This document shows positions 10,044 to 19,105 of a DNA stretch of 64,000 nucleotides, in pieces. The notes beneath the pieces are model-generated. The model had not been told where the DNA came from. It did not search any database and saw nothing but the letters and a program-made list of their open reading frames with translations. Each line of letters starts with the position of its first letter. The stretch's first letter is position 1. The stretch is from assembly GCF_005144865.1 (NCBI RefSeq), contig NZ_SWFM01000003.1:62001-126000 (forward strand). Direction: 5' to 3'. Source of the DNA: Guptibacillus hwajinpoensis (GTDB taxonomy: Bacteria > Bacillota > Bacilli > Bacillales > Guptibacillaceae). The translations under genes and the position numbers were made by a program.

Positions 10044-10073
10044 ATGATAGCGTAGTCACTCTCGCTCTGTCAA
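10044..10073 (-). promoter_or_regulatory. Sigma-A promoter of qcrABC
   Basis: Minus strand TTGACA (10073-10068), 18-bp spacer, TATCAT (10049-10044), about 75 bp upstream of the qcrA start. Confidence 0.65.
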
Positions 10074-10103
10074 TATTCGGATTAGTAATTAGTATGCCTC
10101 AAA

Positions 10104-10574
10104 TCAACTATTTGTATTACTTTGCCATGTATTTGTGACAAATTGTAGAACTTGTTTAACTTGTGCTGACACCGTTTCCATTTTATATTGTTCATCCATG
10201 TGTTCAAGAGGGATAGCAGGCATCCATAATAGTGCACTAGATAACTGAGCTTCAGACTGTTTCCATTCTACATCAGCGGATAGTGTGATAATGTGTTTGA
10301 TTCCACCCTGGTATAGCTCTTCCTCTACTTGCTTAAGTCGCTCAACTCGCGATTCACTATTTTCTGTTTGGAGATAAGTAAATGCAGGCATTAATAAAAG
10401 GCGCCCTTTCAGTTGTCTTTCCAATTCTCCCGAAATAATTGATATGTATTCTCCCATTGATACAGTCGTTTTAACACTTGATGTCATTGAAATCGGTATT
10501 AGGGGAAGTACTGCTGTATCCACGTATTCTCTCTCTTTTTCGTAAATCGCAATATCTGATTCGGTCCATCTCAT
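10104..10574 (-). CDS. ypiF: DUF2487 protein YpiF
   Basis: 156-residue soluble protein starting MRWTESDIAIYEKEREYVD, typical of the YpiF/DUF2487 family. No catalytic motif is recognised. Position immediately upstream of qcrA is conserved in Bacillus, although the qcr promoter at 10044-10073 separates the transcription units. The upstream GNAT gene ends one base before its start, so the two are probably cotranscribed. Confidence 0.8.
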   Translation of the reverse strand: MRWTESDIAIYEKEREYVDTAVLPLIPISMTSSVKTTVSMGEYISIISGELERQLKGRLLLMPAFTYLQTENSESRVERLKQVEEELYQGGIKHIITLSADVEWKQSEAQLSSALLWMPAIPLEHMDEQYKMETVSAQVKQVLQFVTNTWQSNTNS

Positions 10575-10575
10575 T

Positions 10576-11394
10576 TTACATGCTCCTTTTTTTTCCGTAT
10601 AAGTGCCAAATTGTTTGGTGTGACTGTGCTTCTAGCCAATTCGCTTGATCTAATGGTAGGTCAATCCAAATTGATCTGGCTTCTCTTTCCGCCTCAGCAT
10701 TCACGATCTGCCACATCTCTTTACTATGTAACGTTCGCTCGTTCCAAACCTTGACATGAAGATACGAAGCTCCTTTTTCCTCTTTCATTATCATAAAGCT
10801 TCCAAGGTCATTTTGAAACATTTCGATTGAATCTAAATATCCAACTGTTAACTTAGGGACATAGGGAAGGGGATAATATATTGAATGAGGGAAGAATGGA
10901 AGTCTCTCTTTTTCACTACACTCTTCCAAGTATTTTTTCTTACTGTTTCTAGAAAAGTCAGATCGATAGGGTTGAGTATCATGAGTACCTTCTACAGCAC
11001 CAGGACTTATACGTGATGATACAACAATAGCTTCGAGATTCATCTGTAAATGGCGTGCCATTCGATTGCCCGCTATATTATTCATTTCTGTCGCATATCC
11101 TACCCAGTCCATGTCTAATGAATGGAAGGATTCTTTCTTAAGTTGGTTCATTAGAGTAGAAGCAATTCCTCTACCACGATACTCTTTATGGGTGCGCAGT
11201 CTACCCAAGACAGCAACTTCTCCTTCATAGATGGTTACTCCAGCTATTCCAACAAGTGTATGTGCTTCAAAATACCCTAGCATGTAATTTTCTTCAATTA
11301 GTTTAGAGAAAATACGAATGACATAGTCGTCTTCGATACCAGTTTCCATTCCAGTTACTTCTTCAATATCAGCTGCCGTCAACTTACGGATCAA
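10576..11394 (-). CDS. GNAT-family N-acetyltransferase
   Basis: 272-residue protein with an N-terminal GNAT domain (residues about 1-130); the acetyl-CoA loop is visible as HKEYRGRGIASTLM near 70-83. The C-terminal half is not recognised and might be a second, degenerate GNAT-like lobe. The frame is open for 12 more codons to an upstream ATG, but that stretch contains the purine-rich site GGAAGAGGGGAG, placing the best start at TTG 11394. The acetyl acceptor is unknown. B. subtilis lacks a gene here between ypiB and ypiF, so this is an insertion. It starts 52 bp after a strong terminator. Confidence 0.72.
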   Translation of the reverse strand: MIRKLTAADIEEVTGMETGIEDDYVIRIFSKLIEENYMLGYFEAHTLVGIAGVTIYEGEVAVLGRLRTHKEYRGRGIASTLMNQLKKESFHSLDMDWVGYATEMNNIAGNRMARHLQMNLEAIVVSSRISPGAVEGTHDTQPYRSDFSRNSKKKYLEECSEKERLPFFPHSIYYPLPYVPKLTVGYLDSIEMFQNDLGSFMIMKEEKGASYLHVKVWNERTLHSKEMWQIVNAEAEREARSIWIDLPLDQANWLEAQSHQTIWHLYGKKRSM

Positions 11395-11445
11395 GTTAGT
11401 CTCCCCTCTTCCGCCCTCCATTTGAACCAATATAAAGTATAAAAA

Positions 11446-11469
11446 AACCCTTGAAAAGATTCAAGGGTT
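11446..11469 (-). terminator. Rho-independent terminator of ypiB
   Basis: Stem AACCCTTGAA / TTCAAGGGTT with a 4-nt loop and seven T on the minus strand. Its first arm includes bases of the ypiB stop codon. Confidence 0.85.
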
Positions 11470-12004
11470 AGAGGTTATTTAGTTGTTTACTTAAATTCTG
11501 AAATGTTACCTCATCATTTTGATCCAAAGCCTCATCGATCTGTTTAAGAATTGAATCTCGCTTAAAGCGGGTAAATGATTCATCAAGAACCATTTCAGCT
11601 AGGAAGGAATATTTCTTATCTGCAGCCATGTTCTCTGGTAAGAATGGATTTTCTTCCAGAACCGCAACATATTGGGGAGAAACATTCTTGCTTTTAAAAT
11701 TGAGCTGAATGTAAATAGGCTCGTCCTGATTCAGGCGAATGTCATGAAATGACTTTTCTGGATCTGTTGTAATGATATTATGTTTGTAAAAACGGAAAGG
11801 TGCATTTTCAACGCAATGAGTTGAAATAACGAGTGCCTTAGGGCAAAATTCAGCATTTTCAACAAAGTGAACGTTCCCCATGAGCACTTCATCACTAATT
11901 AAATAATTTAATAGCCAAACACATTCACGTTTTTTAACCTGATAATTCTTAAGAAACCATTTAAGAAAGTCCTTCTTTTCAACGACAGAAACGGAGCTGC
12001 TCAT
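11468..12004 (-). CDS. ypiB: UPF0302/IDEAL-domain protein YpiB
   Basis: 178-residue protein. Residues 1-135 form the UPF0302 domain (SDEVLMGNVHFVENAEFCPKA is typical in part), and the last 35 residues form an IDEAL domain with the eponymous IDEAL-type motif QIDEALDQND. The biochemical function of YpiB is not settled. It lies directly downstream of the TPR protein gene ypiA, as in B. subtilis, and ends in a strong terminator overlapping its stop codon. Confidence 0.88.
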   Translation of the reverse strand: MSSSVSVVEKKDFLKWFLKNYQVKKRECVWLLNYLISDEVLMGNVHFVENAEFCPKALVISTHCVENAPFRFYKHNIITTDPEKSFHDIRLNQDEPIYIQLNFKSKNVSPQYVAVLEENPFLPENMAADKKYSFLAEMVLDESFTRFKRDSILKQIDEALDQNDEVTFQNLSKQLNNL

Positions 12005-12075
12005 AGCGATTCCTCCCTGAGATTTTCCTAATTTAAGAATTCGTCATTGAAGATAAATTTCCTTCTACACCGTCT

Positions 12076-13350
12076 TTATTCCTCGTTAAATGTTTCTTCA
12101 CCGAACCGGAGAATTTCTTCTTCAAGGTGTACTAACGTTGGATCAAGCTTCAAAGCGAGTTTAAATGCTTCTACAGCTTCTTCACGGCGACCTTCCTCAA
12201 TTAAGAACAAACCATACTCTTCAAGAAAAATAGGATCGTTTTTGAAATAAGTATATGCGTTTTCATAACGTTTTATGGCATCTTTATACTCTTCCATCTG
12301 TGCATAAGCTGTTGCAGCTGACCAGTCGAGATAAGGATCACTCTGATCACCCTCCTCAATATTGTTGAGCAAGTCAATAATATCTTCATAACGCTCCTCT
12401 GTTCTAAGGAAGGTAGCTAGTGTTTTTGCTGCTTCAATATGCGTTGGATTAATGGCAAGTAACTCACGTAAGTACTGCTCACCACTTTTGTTATCATGTG
12501 TTTTATAGCTTAACCTGCTTGCTTGTAAATATAGCTCTTCGTTAAATTCATCTACTTTAATACCCTGAACAAGCGTTTGAATCGCTTCAGTTGTTGCACC
12601 TTCTTCTTCATATGCTCTAGCAAGATATGGATAAAGGGTACTATATTGGGGATCAAGGTCTTTTAATTCGTTAAAAGCGTTAATTGCTTTTCGATACTCA
12701 CTGATTTGTAGTGCAGTGAACCCATATCCGAATAGTGCATTAATTTCACGCCCGTTCTCTAGACCTTTCTCATAGAATGTAAGGGCCTCTTCAAATTGAC
12801 CGCTTCCGCTTAGTGCTTCTGCCAGTCTAAGTTCGATATTCTCATTAGCTAACTCACCCTTGGTACCTAGTACTGATTCGTAATAAGGAACAGCTTTAAG
12901 GTGATGTCCCTGAGTTAGATAGAATTCCCCAAGACCAAAATCAATGATTGGCTCATCCGGTGAAATCCTTTTTGCCTCAAGTAATTTTTGTTCAGCTACC
13001 TCTTCCAATCCTTCTGTTTGATACAAGTCAGCAAGTAACAAAAGGGCCGGAGGATAAGCAGCGTCGTTCGCATCTATTTTATTAAGTGCAGCGATGGCAT
13101 CCTGCTCCTGCTCAAGATCTACATAGCATTCAGCCGCCTGTACGAGCAACTCGCCCTCTTTTGGGTAATGAATTAATAATTCCTCAACTACATCCCTTGA
13201 GTCCTCAATTAATCCAAGACTGTAATAAATGTTGGATAGATCGTACAATCCTTCGTGATCAGCTTCCTTACGAACTTCTTTAAGTTCTTCCAATCCTTTT
13301 TCGAAATTTCCTGACTCAATTAACGAGACAGCTTGTTTAAGACGCTCCAC
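12076..13350 (-). CDS. ypiA: Tetratricopeptide-repeat protein YpiA
   Basis: 424-residue protein made almost entirely of tandem TPR helical hairpins, roughly 11-12 repeats, with characteristic positions such as LLLADLYQTEGLEEVAEQ and AYPPALLLLA. Acidic overall. Expected to be a protein-interaction scaffold; partner unknown. The start is GTG at 13350 with AGAAGGAG 9 nt upstream; the first 31 bp overlap the end of the upstream 319-residue gene. It is followed by ypiB 71 bp later. Confidence 0.87.
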   Translation of the reverse strand: MERLKQAVSLIESGNFEKGLEELKEVRKEADHEGLYDLSNIYYSLGLIEDSRDVVEELLIHYPKEGELLVQAAECYVDLEQEQDAIAALNKIDANDAAYPPALLLLADLYQTEGLEEVAEQKLLEAKRISPDEPIIDFGLGEFYLTQGHHLKAVPYYESVLGTKGELANENIELRLAEALSGSGQFEEALTFYEKGLENGREINALFGYGFTALQISEYRKAINAFNELKDLDPQYSTLYPYLARAYEEEGATTEAIQTLVQGIKVDEFNEELYLQASRLSYKTHDNKSGEQYLRELLAINPTHIEAAKTLATFLRTEERYEDIIDLLNNIEEGDQSDPYLDWSAATAYAQMEEYKDAIKRYENAYTYFKNDPIFLEEYGLFLIEEGRREEAVEAFKLALKLDPTLVHLEEEILRFGEETFNEE

Positions 13351-14279
13351 GCTCCAAAACTCCTTCTAACACTTCTTATTTTATTTCGGTGATCCGCAGT
13401 GAAAAACAATGGTTTATGAATAGTCAGGTGTTTACCGTACCCTGATTTCAACATAATGTTGTCGTTTACTTTAAGTAATTCTCCACGAAGTCCTGAAATG
13501 ATTGGGTCTCTTCCATCATAATCAAGATTTTGCTCTTCTTCAACTTGATTGCCTGAATTCTCTCTATAGAGATTATAATCAAAATCTGCCCCAGATGCTA
13601 AACAGCCTTTCATCGGATAGAGACCTGTTCTTTTCAACATCTCAGGTGATAGTTCTTTCTTATTTATTATTTCTTGATAGAAGGAGGCATCAAGTCCCTT
13701 CAATTGAGCTTCACATAAGAGCCTTAAGCGCTCTTGCTCGATTTTATCTTTGGGTAGAGTTTTAAGAAATGAAAAATCTGGTATTATGACAGCCCTATAT
13801 GGAAAATTAGCTTGAATGATCCATTCTAACACAACATCATTCCAGCTTTCCTCTGTTTTAAACTCAGCAATAACGACAGGAACATGGTGACGAGCACATT
13901 TTCTAATTACCTCTGGTGTAAGGTATGACGCATCCATTCGTATTCCGATTACGTAATCAATTGGACTTTTATTAAGTGCACAAATCGATTCCGTAAATTC
14001 TTGCTCAAATGTCTTTTCATGATGCATAGTCGAGATTGTAAGGATCGTTGTTGCTCCACGCATTATGAACTCTTTCATATCTTCAAATAATTCATCATCA
14101 GATTTTGAATGTAGTCCTTCTATGAACAGGATTTTCCCGGGTTTCATCAAGAGACGATCAAATGAGCAGCTAATTCCTTTTTCTAATCGTCCATCGGTTG
14201 TTTTGTAAGTTATTTTTGATTCGGTAACCAATTTATAATTAGTTCCATTAATAGAAACATTTTCAAATAGATGTTTCAT
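13320..14279 (-). CDS. Unrecognised protein, possibly a degenerate amidohydrolase fold
   Basis: 319 residues, not recognised with confidence. The layout resembles a metal-dependent amidohydrolase: a short N-terminal beta part, KPGKILFIEGLH at 47-58 where such enzymes carry PGxIDxHxH, alternating hydrophobic strands and helices through the middle, and LASGADFDYNLY near 228-239 like the closing G-x-x-A-D-x-x-x segment. The paired metal-ligand histidines are missing, so if the fold assignment is right it is probably not a canonical metal enzyme. The ATG has GGGGAGGA 6 nt upstream, and the stop overlaps ypiA by 31 bp. B. subtilis has no equivalent between ypiA and aroE. Confidence 0.6.
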   Translation of the reverse strand: MKHLFENVSINGTNYKLVTESKITYKTTDGRLEKGISCSFDRLLMKPGKILFIEGLHSKSDDELFEDMKEFIMRGATTILTISTMHHEKTFEQEFTESICALNKSPIDYVIGIRMDASYLTPEVIRKCARHHVPVVIAEFKTEESWNDVVLEWIIQANFPYRAVIIPDFSFLKTLPKDKIEQERLRLLCEAQLKGLDASFYQEIINKKELSPEMLKRTGLYPMKGCLASGADFDYNLYRENSGNQVEEEQNLDYDGRDPIISGLRGELLKVNDNIMLKSGYGKHLTIHKPLFFTADHRNKIRSVRRSFGAWSVLNKLSR

Positions 14280-14351
14280 CTTAGTTCCTCCCCTTACCTG
14301 CCTTTGTACTGACAGGCTATGTGCAGGGGAGGTCGTTTATGTCTTGCCTAA

Positions 14352-14546
14352 AGGCTCATTTCTAAAAGATGGTTGCTGATTAGAGTGGAAGGTGCTCAAC
14401 TCCTGCGGGACTAGAGGACAGGTGAGACCCCACAGAAGCGTACAGAAGCGTAAGCAGAGTCTCACCTTCCGCCCCGCGGAAAGCGAGCATTCTGCAGCGC
14501 AGATCATTCTCTACTCTTTAAGCAACAAAATATGCGAAAAGAGCCT
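14352..14546 (+). repeat. Dispersed folded repeat, copy 1 (fullest core)
   Basis: A 195-bp element bounded by AGGCTC ... GAGCCT with inner TTGCT ... AGCAA. Nested arms inside: GGTGCTC with GAGCATT, CTGCGGG with CCCGCGG, and a perfect GGTGAGAC with GTCTCACC. The apical loop carries a tandem duplication of ACAGAAGCGT. The core is markedly richer in G+C than its surroundings. Related copies lie at 27267-27429, 33844-33976, 36837-36949 and 42706-42821. Confidence 0.8.
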
Positions 14547-14565
14547 GCCTAAAAGAATTGCAATG

Positions 14566-14617
14566 AAAAAAATTCCCTGTGTAGAAAGCGATTGATAGCG
14601 CTTTCAAAACACAGGGA
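14566..14617 (-). terminator. Hairpin with T-run; end of a candidate small RNA or an attenuator
   Basis: Outer stem TCCCTGTGT / ACACAGGGA (14574-14582 with 14609-14617), inner stem GAAAGCG / CGCTTTC (14584-14590 with 14599-14605), and seven T on the minus strand at 14572-14566. The nearest upstream start signal is the promoter at 14663-14690, giving a transcript of about 90 nt. Confidence 0.7.
14593..14607 (-). promoter_or_regulatory. Candidate catabolite-responsive element (cre)
   Basis: TTGAAAGCGCTATCA on the minus strand matches the CcpA consensus WTGNAANCGNWWNCA at every fixed position. It lies inside the hairpin at 14566-14617, about 65 bp downstream of the presumed transcription start, where bound CcpA could act as a roadblock. 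Confidence 0.6.
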
Positions 14618-14662
14618 CAAAGTAAATATGGATAGGAGTGGAGAGAAACCATTACTATTCTT

Positions 14663-14690
14663 ATTATAACAGGTAATTAAAGAAAATCAA
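14663..14690 (-). promoter_or_regulatory. Sigma-A promoter with extended -10, facing left
   Basis: TTGATT (14690-14685), 16-bp spacer ending in TGT, then a perfect TATAAT (14668-14663). Predicted start near 14656. It drives either a roughly 90-nt RNA ending at 14566 or, with read-through, the 319-residue gene. Confidence 0.7.
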
Positions 14691-14752
14691 CTGATTGTTT
14701 AGAAAATTGGAATTGTTTTCGCGAATCAATCTTTAAAATAACTTCAGAAAAA

Positions 14753-14774
14753 AACAGGCCCCTAGGAACCTGTT
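14753..14774 (-). terminator. Rho-independent terminator of the aro-trp supraoperon
   Basis: AACAGG / CCTGTT stem with a T-run of seven on the minus strand; the loop contains the aroA stop codon. Confidence 0.8.
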
Positions 14775-16048
14775 CTCAACTGCTTTAAGTGTTCAAAAAA
14801 GTCAGGGTAAGAAACCCTAATAGCTTCTGGCATAGCTAGATCTACCTGCCCTTGTGTTATACATCCAGCGATTGCAAGCATCATTCCGATACGATGGTCA
14901 CCAAGACTAGATACTGCTGCCCCATGGAGTGGCGTAGGTCCATCAATAATCATTCCATCACTCGTTGCTGTAACTGAAGCTCCAAGCTTCTGAAGCGCTT
15001 CAACGACCGCATCAATACGATTGGTTTCCTTCACTTTTAATTCTTCAGCATCTTTAATTACTGTTCTACCATTTGCCTGTGTAGCTAGAAGTGCAATAAT
15101 AGGAAGCTCATCAATTAAGCGAGGAATCATCTCTCCTTCAATAGTTGAGCCAGAAAGATTACTCGTTTTAATTGTTAAGTCAGCCACTTCTTCCTGATTA
15201 ACGATCCTTCTATTTAGAATAGATAGTGATGCTCCCATTTGTTCTAAAACATCTAGAATACCAGAACGGGTTTGATTTATACCGACGTTCAAAAGAGTTA
15301 TCGTACTATCTGGAACAATTGCACCAGCTACAAGGAAGAAAGCTGCTGATGAAATATCACCAGGTACTTCAACATTCGTTGCCTTTAGCTTCTGTCCACC
15401 CTCTACGCTAACGGATCGATCATCACGCTTCACTTCAATACCAAAGCTCTCTAGCATATTTTCTGTATGATTCCGTGACAAATGTGGTTCATGCACTGTT
15501 GTAACACCAGTCGCTTGAAGACCCGCTAAAAGAATAGCTGATTTAACCTGCGCACTCGCAACAGGAGATGTGTATGTAATACCCTTTAGATTTCCACCTC
15601 TAATTGAGATCGGTGCATAAGTGCCCTTGCTTCTCCCGTCTATAGCAGCTCCCATTTCAAGTAATGGAATTGATACACGGTTCATTGGTCTTTTGGCAAT
15701 TGATTCGTCTCCAGCAAGCACTGAGTGATATGGTCGCCCTGCTAGTAAACCCATCATAAGACGGAATGTTGTACCGGAATTCCCAACATCAAGAAGCTCT
15801 GAGGGTTCTTGTAATCCATCTATTCCAGAACCCTCTACGACTACAGAAGCGCCATCCTGTTCGATATGTACACCCATTTGTTTAAAACACGCAATCGTGC
15901 TTAAGCAATCAGCACCTGGAAGAAAATTCGTAATATGAGTTGTGCCTTCCGCAATCGATCCAAACATGACGGCCCGGTGCGAAATTGATTTATCGCCCGG
16001 TATTGTGATAGTTCCTTGAAGGCTATTTGCTTTCATTATCGTTTCCAT
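14762..16048 (-). CDS. aroA: 3-phosphoshikimate 1-carboxyvinyltransferase (EPSP synthase)
   Basis: Sixth step of the shikimate pathway: joins PEP and shikimate 3-phosphate. 428 residues from the chosen start, the same as B. subtilis AroE (the local name of this enzyme). Signatures: [18 protein letters not shown] near 17-34 and [19 protein letters not shown] near 86-104; near the C-terminus KVKETNRID and [12 protein letters not shown]. The frame opens 17 codons earlier inside the tyrA end, but AAGGAG lies 9 nt before the ATG at 16048. Last gene of the supraoperon. Confidence 0.96.
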   Translation of the reverse strand: METIMKANSLQGTITIPGDKSISHRAVMFGSIAEGTTHITNFLPGADCLSTIACFKQMGVHIEQDGASVVVEGSGIDGLQEPSELLDVGNSGTTFRLMMGLLAGRPYHSVLAGDESIAKRPMNRVSIPLLEMGAAIDGRSKGTYAPISIRGGNLKGITYTSPVASAQVKSAILLAGLQATGVTTVHEPHLSRNHTENMLESFGIEVKRDDRSVSVEGGQKLKATNVEVPGDISSAAFFLVAGAIVPDSTITLLNVGINQTRSGILDVLEQMGASLSILNRRIVNQEEVADLTIKTSNLSGSTIEGEMIPRLIDELPIIALLATQANGRTVIKDAEELKVKETNRIDAVVEALQKLGASVTATSDGMIIDGPTPLHGAAVSSLGDHRIGMMLAIAGCITQGQVDLAMPEAIRVSYPDFFEHLKQLRTGS

Positions 16049-16061
16049 ACTAACGATCTCC

Positions 16062-17168
16062 TTATTTATCATCAACATACGTATCGAAATCACGTTCAAG
16101 AACTACTTTGGCATTATCTCGGTCAAGTTCTGACCTGAAACTAATTCGCAGAACTCCCATGATATCTTCACGCGTTTCAATAATACGAATATTGGTAATC
16201 GATATTTCTTCACCCGCAAGTTTCTGTGTAACAGATGCAATGACCCCTGGTTGATCTTGGACGTCTAGAAACAAGTCATAAAATGCTGGAATAGCTCCTC
16301 TTGAGCGAACAGGTAAACCGTCACGAAAATCTTTGGCATCTGCAAAGTAATCAAAAATTTTGTCGCCATCTTCTCGTTCAATGTAGCTTCGTATTCGGTC
16401 CAGTTCTAGCTTCAGGTCATCTGTCATTTGTAGCAAGACTTTTTTATTTCGTAATAGAATGTCTCGCCACATCACAGGGCTTGCAGACGCAATACGTGTA
16501 ATGTCACGAAACCCCCCTGCTGCAAATCTAGCTACATTAAAACGTTGATTGTTATTACTCTCACTGACAAAATTCACAAGACTTGCTGCAAGTATATGCG
16601 GAAAATGACTAATCAACCCCACCAGATAGTCATGCTCTTCTGCTTCTAACTCGACAAACGTTGCATTTGTACCACTTAACAAATCCATCAACCTACTGAG
16701 GTCCTTTTCTTCAACACCTTGATCAGGAGTAAGAATATAAAAGGCATTCTCAAATAAATGAGATTTAGCGGCAGATACGCCTGTTTTATGTGAACCCGCC
16801 ATAGGATGTCCACCAATAAACGTTATCGAGGGAGGTAAAATACTTTTAGCATGTTTGACAATCGAATGCTTCGTACTACCAACATCAGATATAATAACGG
16901 TGCTTTTTAATGAAACCTCACTCAGTTGCGCCAAAATGTGTTCAGTTTGAACAACGGGTGCAGCAATCATTATAAAGTCGGCTGATTGGACAGCTTCTTC
17001 TAATGAAGAAGCTGTTTCATCAACGACTCGAAGAGCTTTTGCAAGCTGGAGCTGATTTTCATTTACATCAAAACCAGTTATCCATGCATCCTTGTGGTTT
17101 TTTTTGATTGCAAGCGCAATCGAACCTCCTATTAAACCAAGACCAATCACAGCGACTTGTTTACTCAT
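16062..17168 (-). CDS. tyrA: Prephenate dehydrogenase TyrA with ACT domain
   Basis: Oxidatively decarboxylates prephenate to 4-hydroxyphenylpyruvate for tyrosine. 368 residues: N-terminal Rossmann domain with [10 protein letters not shown] at 9-18, helical dimerisation domain with the conserved [12 protein letters not shown] near 119-130 and [14 protein letters not shown] near 187-200, and a C-terminal ACT domain (about 298-368) that commonly binds tyrosine for feedback inhibition. It overlaps the hisC end by 4 bp and is followed by aroA after 13 bp. Confidence 0.95.
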   Translation of the reverse strand: MSKQVAVIGLGLIGGSIALAIKKNHKDAWITGFDVNENQLQLAKALRVVDETASSLEEAVQSADFIMIAAPVVQTEHILAQLSEVSLKSTVIISDVGSTKHSIVKHAKSILPPSITFIGGHPMAGSHKTGVSAAKSHLFENAFYILTPDQGVEEKDLSRLMDLLSGTNATFVELEAEEHDYLVGLISHFPHILAASLVNFVSESNNNQRFNVARFAAGGFRDITRIASASPVMWRDILLRNKKVLLQMTDDLKLELDRIRSYIEREDGDKIFDYFADAKDFRDGLPVRSRGAIPAFYDLFLDVQDQPGVIASVTQKLAGEEISITNIRIIETREDIMGVLRISFRSELDRDNAKVVLERDFDTYVDDK

Positions 17169-18268
17169 GACTGGACCTTTCTACGTTCAACTAACAATTG
17201 AGTAAGACAGCTAATAATTTCTCTATTCTGTTCTTCGGAACCAACAGTAATTCTTACAGATGTCGGGAATCCTAGAGCAGACCCTGATCGAACAATGTAA
17301 CCATTCTTCAATAGATAATTAAATACTTCATCAGCTGGTATACCAAAATCGATTAGCACGAAATTCCCCTGTGAAGGATATACTTCTAAATCGTACTGCT
17401 CACAGAATCCATAATAAAGTGAACGGCCTTTCTCATTCTCCACACGGCACATATCAATAAATTTCTGGTCGCCTAAGGCCGCAATTGCAGCTGCTTGAGC
17501 TACGCGAGACGTGTTAAACGGCTCCCTAGATGGTTCTATTGCTGAAACCACTTCAGTGTTCGCTACACCGAAACCTACGCGAAGAGCTGCAATTCCGTAT
17601 GCTTTTGAGAATGTTCGAAGTACAACAAGGTTTTTATAGTTATTTAGTACAGCTAACGTATCAGGAAAGTCCTGGGCTGTTACATATTCTTTATAAGCTT
17701 CATCAACTACAATAAGTACATGTTCTGGTACTTTGTCTAAAAATGAAATTAATTCTTTCTCTGGTACATGCTCCCCTGTCGGATTGTTTGGCGAGCAAAC
17801 CCAAATAATGCGAGTGTTTTCGTCAATAGCATCTAACATCTTGTTTAGCTGATGTTTTCCATCTTGCAATGGAATCTCACGAATCTCAGCATCCTCAATG
17901 ACTGCATTATGCCGATATTGAGGAAAAGTATGTGTTGCCATAACCGTATTTGTTCCCTTTTCGAGATACGTTCTGCAAATCATTTGCACTACTTCATCAG
18001 AACCGTTACCAAATACAAGCTGGTCTTCTTTAACATTAAGATATTCACTTACAGCTGTTCTTAAAGAGGAAGCATATCCATCTGGATAGATGTGCAGTTG
18101 TGTTAATTCTTTCTGAATGGCTTCTTTAACAGTTTGAGATGAGCCATAAGGATTCTCATTCGAAGCTAATTTCACAACTTTTTTTAGCCCAAGTTCTTTT
18201 TTCACTTCTTCAATTGGTTTACCTGGCTTGTAAGGGGTAAGACCCTTCAATTGTTGTTTTGGAATCAT
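17165..18268 (-). CDS. hisC: Histidinol-phosphate / aromatic aminotransferase
   Basis: PLP-dependent class I/II aminotransferase of 367 residues. Visible motifs: SNENPYG at 36-42, NNPTGEH at 161-167, VDEAYKEY at 188-195 and the PLP lysine in [14 protein letters not shown] (Lys222). In Bacillus this enzyme serves both histidine synthesis and the last step of phenylalanine and tyrosine synthesis, which explains its place between trpA and tyrA. It begins 9 bp after trpA with a GAGGTG ribosome site. Confidence 0.95.
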   Translation of the reverse strand: MIPKQQLKGLTPYKPGKPIEEVKKELGLKKVVKLASNENPYGSSQTVKEAIQKELTQLHIYPDGYASSLRTAVSEYLNVKEDQLVFGNGSDEVVQMICRTYLEKGTNTVMATHTFPQYRHNAVIEDAEIREIPLQDGKHQLNKMLDAIDENTRIIWVCSPNNPTGEHVPEKELISFLDKVPEHVLIVVDEAYKEYVTAQDFPDTLAVLNNYKNLVVLRTFSKAYGIAALRVGFGVANTEVVSAIEPSREPFNTSRVAQAAAIAALGDQKFIDMCRVENEKGRSLYYGFCEQYDLEVYPSQGNFVLIDFGIPADEVFNYLLKNGYIVRSGSALGFPTSVRITVGSEEQNREIISCLTQLLVERRKVQS

Positions 18269-18277
18269 GCGTACACC

Positions 18278-19105
18278 TCACGTATTAATTTTCAGTTTTT
18301 CATATGGAGAAATCAAATCGCGAATATATGAACGAATATGATCGATCGCTTCTACCTGTGTTTCTTCATTTGTTAAACCATCAACTTGCGCTTCGATTTG
18401 ACGAACAATCGCACTCCCAACGATTACTCCATCACAGTATTCTTTTAGTTTTGCTACCTGCTCTGGAGCAGAGACCCCAAAACCAACAGCGACAGGAATA
18501 GGACTTAGAGATTTTACGCGATCAATAAATTCGAAGACAGACGAATGAAAATCTGTACGTGTACCTGTAACTCCGAGTGATGAAACGCAATAGAGAAAGC
18601 CTGTTGCTTCCTTAGCAATTGCAGTAAGACGCTTATCAGATGTTGTTGGAGCTACTAGCGAGATAAGAGCCGTATCGTTCATTTTACAGCTTTCTCTCCA
18701 TTCTTCACTCTCTTCAAAAGGAAGATCAGGCACTAAAAGTCCATCGATGTTATTTTCACGCACTAAAGCGAAGAAGCGTTCTTCTCCTAATTGTAACAAA
18801 AGATTGTAATAAGTAAATACAATCACAGGAATTTCAAGTCCGCGTTCGCGCATTTTTGGAACGATATTCATAGCTTTCTCTAAACTCATCCCATGCTCAA
18901 GTGCACGAATGGAGGCCCGTTGAATAACTGGGCCATCTGCTAACGGGTCAGAATAAGGAATTCCGAGTTCAATCGCATTCGCACCTTCTTCTTGTAGCAT
19001 AAGCGCAAGCTTAATTGTTGCTTCTTCAGTTGGATCTCCCGCTACAATAAACGGGATGAATAAATCGCTGCGTCCATCGACGTGTTTTTCAAAACGTTTA
19101 TTCAT
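18278..19105 (-). CDS. trpA: Tryptophan synthase alpha chain
   Basis: Cleaves indole-3-glycerol phosphate to indole and glyceraldehyde 3-phosphate, passing indole to TrpB. 275 residues. Conserved segment [19 protein letters not shown] holds the catalytic Glu and Asp; PDLPFEE and the phosphate-site [10 protein letters not shown] follow. The frame is open 46 codons further upstream, inside trpB and unlike the family; the ATG at 19105 has GGAGGTGA upstream, matches the family start and overlaps trpB by 8 bp. Confidence 0.95.
   Translation of the reverse strand: MNKRFEKHVDGRSDLFIPFIVAGDPTEEATIKLALMLQEEGANAIELGIPYSDPLADGPVIQRASIRALEHGMSLEKAMNIVPKMRERGLEIPVIVFTYYNLLLQLGEERFFALVRENNIDGLLVPDLPFEESEEWRESCKMNDTALISLVAPTTSDKRLTAIAKEATGFLYCVSSLGVTGTRTDFHSSVFEFIDRVKSLSPIPVAVGFGVSAPEQVAKLKEYCDGVIVGSAIVRQIEAQVDGLTNEETQVEAIDHIRSYIRDLISPYEKLKINT

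Larger units (their letters stand above)
14280..14761. other. 482-bp noncoding block between the 319-residue gene and aroA
   Basis: No convincing gene. From left to right it contains the ribosome site of the leftward gene, the folded repeat at 14352-14546, a hairpin with T-run (14566-14617) containing a perfect cre match, an extended -10 promoter facing left (14663-14690), and the aroA terminator at 14753-14774. Each is listed separately. Confidence 0.8.
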
